8,366 nt of DNA, from the NCBI GenBank assembly GCA_024278285.1, contig JAJRTM010000888.1:1-8366 (forward strand), written 5' to 3'. Of this stretch, positions 1-6,161 are shown one piece after another. Origin of the DNA: Planctomycetota bacterium. GTDB taxonomy: Bacteria; Planctomycetota; Planctomycetia; Planctomycetales; Planctomycetaceae. The position numbers and the translations under genes are program-made. Each line of letters opens with the position of its first letter. Position 1 is the first letter of the stretch. The notes below the pieces were generated by a model. It worked only from the letters and a program-made list of their open reading frames with translations. It was not told the origin of the DNA and made no database searches.

Positions 1-183
1 GTTCAGTATGTTTTCACTGTTTTGAAACAGGCCTTTTCAGACGTTTCGTTACATTAAACCATGTTCAAAGCTAACTTAAAGCGAATAACGCGACTTCGGA
101 AATAATAAATCAACAAGCCCTTACTGACCCGGCTCGCCTGAAATTTCTTTGCTTTGGATTTCGTTAAGGACAACAGACTAAGG

Positions 184-1245
184 ATGGCAAGAAAAACGGT
201 CGTCACCGCGGCTTCAACAGAGGAATCATCGACAACGCCCTCTGCGACATCTTTTGCGATTAATGATCGCGAGATGGATGAAGGTCTGCGCCCGCAATCA
301 CTTGCAGAAATTGTCGGACAAAAAAAAGTGGTTGATCGAATACAGATCATCCTGACCGCTGCCCAAAACCGTAACGAAGCACTCGGACACCTGCTGTTTG
401 AAGGACCGCCCGGTTTAGGCAAGACAACTTTGGCGATGGTCTTGCATAAAGAACTGGACAGCGATTTTCAAATCACGTCTGCCCCGACATTGCGCGCCCC
501 GAAAGACCTGCTTCCTTATTTGACACGTGCTACCGAACGTTCGATTCTGTTTATTGATGAAATCCATCGGCTCCCGCCCGCTGTGGAAGAATTTATCTAC
601 CCTGCGATGGAAGATTTCCGTGTTGATATCGCGGTGGGCGAAGGAATTAACGCCCGCACGATCAACATGACACTGAAACCATTTACGATTGTCGGTGCGA
701 CCACACGCAGCGGCATGTTGACGGCTCCGCTACGAGATCGGTTTGTGAATCGGGCGCATTTTGATTTTTATGAAATCGAAGAACTCGCTTTTCTATTACG
801 GCGAAATGCTCGCAAACTGAAAACGGAACTCTCAGAAGAAGCCTCGATGGAAATCGCTTTCCGCAGCCGGGGGACTCCTCGAAAAGCGAATAACCTGCTG
901 CGTTGGATTCGCGATTTTGCACAAGTACAACATAAAGTCGATACCATTTCCGAATCAATCGCCCAGGAAGCGCTCGCGATGATCGAGATCGATAAAATCG
1001 GCCTGGAAGAAATGGACCGCCGTTATTTGCAAACAGTTATGACCGTCTATTCCGGTGGACCGGCTGGACTGGAAGCAATCGGACACAGCCTGAATGTTCC
1101 GCCAGATACGCTGCAAGACGAAGTCGAACCGTTTCTGTTGCGGCAAGGATTCATTCAAAGAACCCCCCGCGGCCGCATGGTCACCGCCGCCGCCTGGCAA
1201 CACTTGAAAATGTCTCCTCCGGAAAATGATACAAACATTTTCTAA
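184..1245 (+). CDS. ruvB: Holliday junction branch migration DNA helicase RuvB
   Basis: RuvB is the hexameric AAA+ motor that, with RuvA, drives branch migration of Holliday junctions in recombination repair. From the ATG at 184 the protein has 353 residues, close to the usual 330-350. Visible motifs are Walker A GPPGLGKT (about residues 74-81), Walker B LFIDEIH with D125/E126, the RuvA-contacting beta-hairpin region (about 147-165), sensor 1 GATTR, the arginine-finger segment PLRDRF (about 182-187) and sensor 2 GTPRKAN (R233). A C-terminal winged helix contains the family signature [12 protein letters not shown]. The frame stays open to a TTG at 154, but I prefer 184 because AAGGA lies at 166-170 and nothing resembling a Shine-Dalgarno site precedes the TTG. 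The N-terminal 30 residues are Ser/Thr-rich and poorly conserved. No ruvA or ruvC is in the window. The stop lies 16 bases from the stop of the convergent oxidoreductase gene. Confidence 0.96.
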   Translation: MARKTVVTAASTEESSTTPSATSFAINDREMDEGLRPQSLAEIVGQKKVVDRIQIILTAAQNRNEALGHLLFEGPPGLGKTTLAMVLHKELDSDFQITSAPTLRAPKDLLPYLTRATERSILFIDEIHRLPPAVEEFIYPAMEDFRVDIAVGEGINARTINMTLKPFTIVGATTRSGMLTAPLRDRFVNRAHFDFYEIEELAFLLRRNARKLKTELSEEASMEIAFRSRGTPRKANNLLRWIRDFAQVQHKVDTISESIAQEALAMIEIDKIGLEEMDRRYLQTVMTVYSGGPAGLEAIGHSLNVPPDTLQDEVEPFLLRQGFIQRTPRGRMVTAAAWQHLKMSPPENDTNIF

Positions 1246-1261
1246 GAGGAACGCTTATCTA

Positions 1262-2527
1262 TTATAGCTGATAAGGGGTGGCATCGATGCTGGTTGGCTG
1301 GTTGGTCACCAACTCTGCAACGTGGCGGCCTGTTGCGGGGGCAGACATCAGGCCGATCATGTTGTGACCGGCTGCGATAACGACATTGCTTAATTTCGGA
1401 GCATGAGAAATAATCGGTAAACCGTTCGGGGTCATTGGTCGCCAGCCGTACCAGGTTTCTTCGATTGGTTCGCAGTACGGTTCCCGCAAGTATTTTTTTG
1501 ATCCCGTTTTCAGAATCGATAACCTTTTCGGATCGATACTGCTGTCATAGCCGGCAAACTGCATCGTGGAGCCGATTCGGTAACCGCTTTGCATGGGTGT
1601 GATTGCGACTTTTTCATCTTCCAGTATCATCGGATAACGAGGGCATATTTTCGGTCGCGGCATCGTGATGGAATACCCTTTTCCTGGCTGAATCGGAATG
1701 TTGCACCCAAGCTCCTTATTCAATAATGGTGTCCACGCGCCTGCGGAAAGGATCATTGCATCGGCTTGCATTTCTTCCTGCTTATCTGCTTCTTTTCTTT
1801 GAACCATTATTGCAGAAGCGGAACTTCCGCCGGTAACAAACTGTTTGAATTCGCAATGTTCGATGAATTCAACACCTTGCTGCTGTAATAAGTTTTTCCA
1901 CCCGGCAACGAGTTTATCGGGACGTAAATGAGCATCTTGTTTATAATACCAAGCCCCGGCTGCGACACCGGGAATAAAAGCTGGTTCCATTTCTTCCAGT
2001 TCTTTTCCCGTGATTTTCCTGGCGGGCAGGTTGTGCTCTTCGCTTAAAACTCGATCAATCGGATCATACGCATCGAGTGTTTTCTCAGAACCGTACACGA
2101 ACAGGCAACCGTTTTGCTCCCAGTCGCATTCGATATTATTCTCTTTGATAAACGAGGTATAAAACTCGCGGGAATAATGCAGGATTGCGTGCCGGCCTTT
2201 GCCTGCTTCAAGCATTTTTCGTTCGTTACAGTTGCGGGCAAATGAAAATAACCAGGCCCATAGTCGAAAATTCAATCCCGGCTTAATCGATAAAGGACCA
2301 TTCGACTTGAACATGGCAGAAAGCCCCTTGCGTAGTGCACCAGGGCGAGGCAAAGGCATGATGTGATCGGGACAGATTAACCCACAATTTCCGTGAGAAC
2401 ACCCCTGTCCGATTTCTCCCTGGTCAATCACTTGCACCTGCAAGCCAGCTTGTTGTAAATAATGAGCGGAGGCCAAGCCGATTATTCCACCACCGATTAC
2501 GATGACACTTTGAGGAGTTTTCGTCAC
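1262..2527 (-). CDS. FAD-dependent oxidoreductase, D-amino-acid dehydrogenase (DadA/DAO) family
   Basis: This 421-residue protein belongs to the DAO superfamily of flavoenzymes, whose members oxidise amines or D-amino acids to imines and pass electrons to the respiratory chain or to oxygen. The N-terminal Rossmann motif GGGIIGLASAHYL (G12, G14, G17) binds FAD, and D35 in VIDQGE is the expected ribose-contacting acid. The segment SHGNCGLICPDH, the late motif GWRPMTPNGLPII and the C-terminal GHNMIGLMSAPATGRHVAELV are typical of the DadA-like branch. The start is a GTG (2525-2527) with a GGGGG run about 9 bases upstream, and it leaves only a short tail before the FAD motif. The substrate cannot be read from the sequence: D-amino acids, D-hydroxyproline or glycine/sarcosine-type substrates are all possible. 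There is no signal peptide, and no racemase or proline-catabolism gene lies nearby. I am sure of the family and unsure of the substrate, so I give no gene symbol. Confidence 0.9.
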   Translation of the reverse strand: MTKTPQSVIVIGGGIIGLASAHYLQQAGLQVQVIDQGEIGQGCSHGNCGLICPDHIMPLPRPGALRKGLSAMFKSNGPLSIKPGLNFRLWAWLFSFARNCNERKMLEAGKGRHAILHYSREFYTSFIKENNIECDWEQNGCLFVYGSEKTLDAYDPIDRVLSEEHNLPARKITGKELEEMEPAFIPGVAAGAWYYKQDAHLRPDKLVAGWKNLLQQQGVEFIEHCEFKQFVTGGSSASAIMVQRKEADKQEEMQADAMILSAGAWTPLLNKELGCNIPIQPGKGYSITMPRPKICPRYPMILEDEKVAITPMQSGYRIGSTMQFAGYDSSIDPKRLSILKTGSKKYLREPYCEPIEETWYGWRPMTPNGLPIISHAPKLSNVVIAAGHNMIGLMSAPATGRHVAELVTNQPTSIDATPYQL

Positions 2528-2622
2528 TGCTGTTGCCCCCGTTGTTTACTGTCGTGCTCTGTCAATATTAAGATCTTATCAATGAATGTAGCGCAAAAGT
2601 GGCAAGATATCCTGAAAACCCC

Positions 2623-2646
2623 GTAGGTTAGGCTTTCCAGCCTGAC
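2623..2646 (+). repeat. Single REP-like hairpin preceded by GTAG
   Basis: GTAG at 2623-2626 is followed at once by an 8-bp stem, GTTAGGCT (2627-2634) with AGCCTGAC (2639-2646), containing one T-G wobble and a TTCC loop. This is the layout of a REP unit. No inverted partner is visible in the same gap, so it is a single unit. It lies 96 bases upstream of the oxidoreductase start, within its likely 5' region. Confidence 0.5.
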
Positions 2647-2668
2647 GCAATAACCTGCAGACTTTTCA

Positions 2669-2833
2669 ACCGGGTAGCTCAGACAATCCCGTTCAGGGTT
2701 GTCTGAGTTGCGTAGCAACCCGAGGGATTGATTTTCAGACATCGCTTATTCTGATCATCAAGCCGATCACTGAAATCCTCGGGTGCCTGACGGCACTCAG
2801 ACATCCTTGAACAGGATGTCTGAGCTACCCGGT
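2669..2833. repeat. BIME-like inverted pair of REP-like hairpins (element I)
   Basis: The element begins ACCGGGTAGCTC (2669-2680) and ends with its exact reverse complement (2822-2833). Directly inside each GTAG is a 12-bp hairpin: 2678-2689 with 2696-2707 on the left, and 2796-2807 with 2813-2824 on the right, which is perfect. Next inward on each side is a small second hairpin, GTTGC-GTA-GCAAC on the left (2707-2719) and GTGCC-TGAC-GGCAC on the right (2783-2796), then CCCGAG or its complement. The two halves differ mostly by changes that keep pairing. It fills much of the 378-base gap between hslU and the oxidoreductase gene. The rest of that gap holds only the single hairpin at 2623 and otherwise nothing I can support. 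Confidence 0.65.
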
Positions 2834-2905
2834 AAAATCAAACTTTGACAAAGCTGCCGTTTGCAAGCAGAATGAGTCATTCAGCCTGCGGAAATATTTA
2901 CTCCC

Positions 2906-4294
2906 CTATAAAATAAACTTACTCAAGTCTTCATCCTGCGAAATTTCTTCGAGTTGTTCTCGTACATATTCTGCATTGACAACAACCTCGCTGAGGGAAT
3001 CGTCGGGCGCCTGGAAGCTGACATTTTCGAGCAGGCGTTCCAGAATTGTGTGCAGCCGTCTGGCCCCGATATTTTGTGTCGATTGATTCACATGGAACGC
3101 AATATCGGCCAGCGTTTCGATACCATCTTTTGTGAAGCTGAGTTGAACGCCATCAATCGCGAGAAGTTCCTTGTACTGTTTAGTGAGTGAGTTTGTTGGT
3201 TCCGTCAAAATGCTGACAAAATCGTCTCGTGTTAAATCTTGCAATTCAACACGAATCGGGAAACGTCCCTGCAATTCGGGCATTAAATCGGAAGGTCTGG
3301 CCTGATGAAACGCCCCGGCTGCGATGAACAGAATGTATTCGGTATTGAGGGTTCCGAATTTTGTCTGCACGTTGGTTCCTTCCACAATCGGCAGTAAATC
3401 TCGCTGAACGCCTTGCCGGGAAACATCTGCTGATTTTGAGGATTCAGACGAGCCGCAAATTTTGTCGATCTCATCAACAAAAATCATCCCTGTATTTTCC
3501 GCCAGTTTAATCGCCTCTTCGTTAATGGCATCGGTATCCATTAACGCTTCGGTTTCCTGTTCGAGAAGAACCTTGCGAGCCTGTGCGATTGTTATTTTTC
3601 GTGACTGCGTTTTCTTCGGAACGATTTTTTCAAACATGTTCTGGAACTCGACATCCATCTGCTCCATCCCCATCGATGAAAATAATTGCACGGGTGATGT
3701 TCGCTGTTCGATATCGAGTTCGACTTCGCGTTCTTCGAGTGTTCCCTCCTGCAACATTTTACGAAACTTTTCCCGGTTCCGTTGATGCTTCGCGTGATCG
3801 GTATCAATTTCATCTGCATTCAGATCAGGAGACCAGCTATCTGGCGGAGACGGAAGCAGTAATTCCAGTAACCGTTCTTCCACCTGCTCGACAGCTTTAT
3901 CGAGAACTTCTTCTTTTTTCTTTTTAGTCACCAGTGTCACAGCCGCTTCCGCCAGGTCACGGACCATGCTTTCAACATCGCGACCGTAATAGCCAACTTC
4001 GGTATATTTGCTCGCCTCCACTTTGACAAACGGTGCCCCAGCCATGGCGGCAAGCCTGCGGGTAATTTCAGTTTTCCCGACGCCGGTTGGCCCAATCATA
4101 ATGATATTTTTGGGCGTAATCTCCCGACGGATTTCATCAGGCAGTTGCCGCCAGCGGTAACGGTTGCGCAGCGCAATCGCAACGGATCGTTTTGCATCGC
4201 CCTGCCCGATAATGTGCTCGTTAAGCGCAGCGACGATTTCCTGTGGTGTCATATTCAAAGTCGTTGCGACTTCTTCTTTTTCTATTTCAGACAT
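2906..4294 (-). CDS. hslU: ATP-dependent protease HslUV, ATPase subunit HslU
   Basis: HslU (ClpY) is the AAA+ unfoldase that feeds substrates into the HslV chamber in the cytoplasm. The product has 462 residues, against about 443 in E. coli. Domain order is: N-terminal segment with the IIGQGDAKR box (about 28-36); Walker A GPTGVGKT (68-75); central pore loop GYYG (101-104; E. coli has GYVG); a long charged helical I-domain (about 115-260) rich in K and E; Walker B GMIFVDEID (D274/E275); the conserved DVSRQGVQRDLLPIVEG block; the GRFPIR segment; and sensor 2 GARRLHT. The last residues, DEDLSKFIL, match the tail that HslU inserts into HslV to activate it, so the partnership is preserved. The ATG at 4292-4294 begins MSEIEKEE; no good Shine-Dalgarno site precedes it. 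It lies downstream of hslV on the same strand, but 480 bases away, whereas the two are usually nearly contiguous. Confidence 0.97.
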   Translation of the reverse strand: MSEIEKEEVATTLNMTPQEIVAALNEHIIGQGDAKRSVAIALRNRYRWRQLPDEIRREITPKNIIMIGPTGVGKTEITRRLAAMAGAPFVKVEASKYTEVGYYGRDVESMVRDLAEAAVTLVTKKKKEEVLDKAVEQVEERLLELLLPSPPDSWSPDLNADEIDTDHAKHQRNREKFRKMLQEGTLEEREVELDIEQRTSPVQLFSSMGMEQMDVEFQNMFEKIVPKKTQSRKITIAQARKVLLEQETEALMDTDAINEEAIKLAENTGMIFVDEIDKICGSSESSKSADVSRQGVQRDLLPIVEGTNVQTKFGTLNTEYILFIAAGAFHQARPSDLMPELQGRFPIRVELQDLTRDDFVSILTEPTNSLTKQYKELLAIDGVQLSFTKDGIETLADIAFHVNQSTQNIGARRLHTILERLLENVSFQAPDDSLSEVVVNAEYVREQLEEISQDEDLSKFIL

Positions 4295-4416
4295 TAAAAA
4301 AACTTTTACTTTCTATTAACAATAGATAACCCAGCATAGCCGGAACCAAGCAGAGATTTGAACGACGAAAGAACGCGAACTTATCATTCGATCAAATCTT
4401 CAATTGCAGGTTCATC

Positions 4417-4564
4417 GTAGGAACTGTGCTTGCACCCATCTTCGCGTGCCGAGTTGTGTTCAAAGAGACAAATGAGTCGAAACTGTTATTTCTATAATTG
4501 CTTCAACGGCATCAGACCGATGAAGTGGAAACCGTATTTGATGGGTGCAAGCACGCCATCCTAC
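4417..4564. repeat. BIME-like inverted pair of REP-like hairpins (element II)
   Basis: The element starts with GTAG (4417-4420) and ends with CTAC (4561-4564). A perfect 15-base inverted repeat, GTGCTTGCACCCATC, lies at 4426-4440 and, as its complement, at 4540-4554. The right-hand copy folds into an 8-bp hairpin with one bulged base across 4540-4560, directly beside its GTAG on the minus strand. The left-hand copy keeps the GTG/CAC core (4426-4428 with 4433-4435), but its outer stem has decayed. The element lies in the gap between hslV and hslU. The stretch 4295-4416 just to its left shows nothing I can name. Confidence 0.5.
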
Positions 4565-4607
4565 ATCTCCGTGTGAAGTTCACCAAAGATAATTCATGTT
4601 GATTCGC

Positions 4608-4769
4608 GGGTGGCCCGGCCACTTTTAGTGGTTGGGTGCCGTCAGGCACAAGATGAATGCGCCATGTGCTTTCAATTTCTTTTGAACTTCCAATAATGAT
4701 GGAACCCACATGGCGCGAACGTCTTGTTGCTACGCAACCCAACCGCCAGAGGCGGTCGGACTACCCGGT
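4608..4769. repeat. BIME-like inverted pair of REP-like hairpins (element III)
   Basis: Read inward from both ends, the two halves align: GGGTGG then CCCGGCCACT-TTT-AGTGGTTGGG (stem 4614-4623 with 4627-4636), and on the minus strand GGGTAG then a 9-bp stem over 4739-4759 with an AGA loop on the plus strand. Each is followed by a second small hairpin: GTGCC-GTCA-GGCAC at 4636-4649, and GTTGC-GTA-GCAAC on the minus strand at 4726-4738. Each half then ends in the 10-base arm GCGCCATGTG (4659-4668) or its complement (4707-4716). The two small hairpins are the same sequences as those of the element at 2669-2833. The element ends just 5 bases from the hslV stop codon. Confidence 0.65.
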
Positions 4770-4774
4770 GCTGC

Positions 4775-5347
4775 TTACTTCGTTTCATCAGGTAGTTCTT
4801 CCAGGATGATATTATCGTTTGTGTAGATATCAATTTCGGATGCTATTTTAAGAGCTTCGTAAACGATTTCTTTTGCAGATAAATCGGAGTGACGAATTAA
4901 CGCGCGAGCCGCAGCGACGGCGTAGTTCCCGCCCGAGCCGATTCCGATGATCGAATCTTCCGGATTAACGACATCCCCCTGCCCGGTTATCAATAATGAA
5001 TATTCTGAATTGACAACCACCATCAATGCTTCGAGTTTGCGTAAAATGCGATCTGTTCGCCAATCGCGTGCCAACTCTGTCGCGGCGCGGGTGATGTTGC
5101 CCGGATAATCTTTCGCTTTGGTTTCAAATCGTTCCAACAGTGAAAACGCATCGGCTGTCGAGCCGGCAAAACCGATCAGCACTTTGCCATCGAGAATTTT
5201 TCTGATCTTTTTTGTATCTGCCTTGAGAATACTGTCGCCGTAGGTAACTTGTCCATCGCCCCCGATCGCGACCTGCCCCTTATGCCGAACGGTTAATATC
5301 GTTGTCGAACGAGCACGGACCCGCTTGAAATGCTTAGGCTTGGCCAT
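4775..5347 (-). CDS. hslV: ATP-dependent protease HslUV, proteolytic subunit HslV
   Basis: HslV (ClpQ) is the N-terminal-threonine peptidase of the proteasome beta fold. Twelve copies form the chamber gated by HslU. The 190-residue product contains the STTILTV start of the mature enzyme, so the predicted catalytic nucleophile is T15; D31 (in GGDGQ) and K47 (in ADTKKIRK) match the family's catalytic Asp17 and Lys33 in mature numbering. Other family blocks are [45 protein letters not shown] and [17 protein letters not shown]. Unlike E. coli HslV, where Thr follows the initiator Met directly, a basic 14-residue leader ([14 protein letters not shown]) comes first. No ATG, GTG or TTG codon lies between it and T15, so the leader is probably a true propeptide removed by self-cleavage. 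The gene is divergent from slyX and upstream of hslU on the same strand. Confidence 0.97.
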   Translation of the reverse strand: MAKPKHFKRVRARSTTILTVRHKGQVAIGGDGQVTYGDSILKADTKKIRKILDGKVLIGFAGSTADAFSLLERFETKAKDYPGNITRAATELARDWRTDRILRKLEALMVVVNSEYSLLITGQGDVVNPEDSIIGIGSGGNYAVAAARALIRHSDLSAKEIVYEALKIASEIDIYTNDNIILEELPDETK

Positions 5348-5547
5348 GTTTTTCTACCAGTTTATTTAATGTTCATTCAAGAAGTCGGTTGAGATATTCA
5401 CCCCGAAAGATGAAACTACCGAATCTGAGATTGTCTGTAAATAACGTATGCGTGCAGGCTAACACTCTGCTCAATTTCAGACAACGATACAAAGCATGAG
5501 AATCGAATAAACGCCTAACAAACCTTACTTGCGAAACGAAACCACCC

Positions 5548-5763
5548 ATGCAGGATCAAAGTTCTTTGATGGATCGGATCATCACGTTGGAATCGACATT
5601 GATGCACTTGCAGATCGATTTAGAAAAAATCGGGCAGGTTGTTCTCGATCAACAAAAGCAAATAGAACAACAGCAGCGACAGATCGCCCGCTGGGAAGAA
5701 AAGACTTCTCGCTCACAGGACGAATTCATCGATCCACTCGATGAAAAGCCGCCTCATTATTGA
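5548..5763 (+). CDS. slyX: SlyX family protein
   Basis: This small acidic protein has 71 residues. The family has about 70 residues, forms coiled coils and has no established biochemical function. Residues about 6-55 are a continuous helical stretch with heptad-like spacing of Ile/Leu/Val (RIITLESTLMHLQIDLEKI) followed by a Gln-rich segment (QQKQIEQQQRQIARWEEK), as expected for a coiled coil. The C-terminus PPHY is the hallmark ending of SlyX proteins. The ATG at 5548 is the natural start because it begins MQDQSS close to the family N-terminus; a recognisable Shine-Dalgarno site is lacking. It is transcribed away from hslV across a 200-base intergenic region (5348-5547) in which I could not identify a convincing promoter. 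A run of ten G residues begins two bases after the stop codon. Confidence 0.85.
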   Translation: MQDQSSLMDRIITLESTLMHLQIDLEKIGQVVLDQQKQIEQQQRQIARWEEKTSRSQDEFIDPLDEKPPHY

Positions 5764-5765
5764 AC

Positions 5766-5775
5766 GGGGGGGGGG
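5766..5775. repeat. G10 homopolymer tract after slyX
   Basis: Ten consecutive G residues begin two bases after the slyX stop codon. The tract is outside the coding region, so a length change would not alter SlyX. Its last bases also form the GG of the GGAG that precedes the next hairpin. Such runs are prone to slippage and to sequencing error. Confidence 0.9.
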
Positions 5776-5860
5776 AGAGACATTCTTGTCTGCCTTCAAT
5801 AGAGCATACTCAAACGAAACAGACAGGAATTACGAGACAGACGCCGAATGTCTGTGCTCC
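5774..5860. repeat. BIME-like inverted pair of small REP-like hairpins (element IV)
   Basis: GGAG (5774-5777) is directly followed by a 5-bp hairpin AGACA-TTCT-TGTCT (5778-5791). At the other end a 6-bp hairpin, ACAGAC with GTCTGT (5837-5842 and 5850-5855), is followed one base later by CTCC (5857-5860), which is GGAG on the minus strand. The halves share the ACATTC core in opposite orientation. The layout is the same as in the other paired elements, with GGAG in place of GTAG. The stems are shorter, so this is the weakest member of the set. Confidence 0.4.
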
Positions 5861-5883
5861 TTTTGAAGCAATAGAGATTCGTA

Positions 5884-6071
5884 ACTATTCAGTGATGGGT
5901 GGCTGGGGACAAATTGTCGGAAGTAGTCTGAACAATTAACGAAACGGCTGGTGACAATTTGCCCCCAGATGCAATCAGGTTTTCTGTTCTGGGGGCAGAT
6001 TGTGCAGAAGTTTTCGAACAGGCACACTTTTCAAATAACAATCTGACCCCAGCCACCCTCCGCTGAATAGT
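5884..6071. mobile_element. Non-coding inverted-repeat element, MITE-like
   Basis: Terminal inverted repeats of 35 bases (5884-5918 and 6037-6071) match at about 29 positions, including ACTATTCAG at the outer end and GGGTGGCTGGGG inside. Each half also folds alone: CTGGGGACAAATTGTC (5903-5918) pairs with 5953-5968 with one mismatch, and CTGGGGGCAGATTGT (5989-6003) pairs with 6038-6052 with one mismatch. The element can therefore form either one long hairpin or two in tandem. It is about 188 bases long with no coding capacity. I see no clear target-site duplication. It lacks the GTAG-type tetranucleotide beside the stems, so I keep it separate from the REP-like pairs. Confidence 0.6.
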
Positions 6072-6086
6072 CCCAGAGATCCAAAT

Positions 6087-6126
6087 AAAAAAACGGAACA
6101 TCCAATGAAGGAGGCTCCGTTTTTTT
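6087..6126. terminator. Bidirectional intrinsic terminator
   Basis: The sequence A7-CGGA (6087-6097) pairs with TCCG-T7 (6116-6126). The pairing continues inward with C-G, two mismatches and a TCC/GGA segment to a loop at 6104-6109. Both strands end in a T-run after the stem, so it can stop transcription in either direction. It lies 35 bases beyond the stop of the leftward exported-protein gene and is the likely end of that cluster. Confidence 0.75.
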
Positions 6127-6161
6127 ATACGAATTTAATTGATGTTCTGATTCCAGTCAAC

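Noticed and set aside
154..183. TTG start for RuvB giving 10 extra residues
   Set aside because: There is no Shine-Dalgarno site before it, while AAGGA precedes the ATG at 184. The extra residues have no counterpart in RuvB.
1254..1275. Possible terminator between ruvB and the oxidoreductase gene (CTTATC with GATAAG, 10-base loop)
   Set aside because: The stem is only 6 bp and AT-rich, there is no T-run, and it overlaps the oxidoreductase stop codon.
2524..2742. 72-codon minus-strand open frame whose TGA overlaps the GTG start of the oxidoreductase gene
   Set aside because: Most of it is translated repeat element I and the single hairpin at 2623-2646, and the amino-acid sequence shows no domain. 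The overlap appears accidental.
4512..4742. 76-codon minus-strand open frame between hslV and hslU
   Set aside because: It lies across repeat elements II and III and has no coding signature, so it is a by-product of the palindromic repeats.
5348..5547. Heat-shock type promoter or CIRCE-like operator in the hslV-slyX divergent region
   Set aside because: I found no CIRCE-type inverted repeat and no convincing -35/-10 pair with acceptable spacing. A 7-base inverted match (TTGTCTG and CAGACAA) with a loop of about 45 bases is too weak to call.
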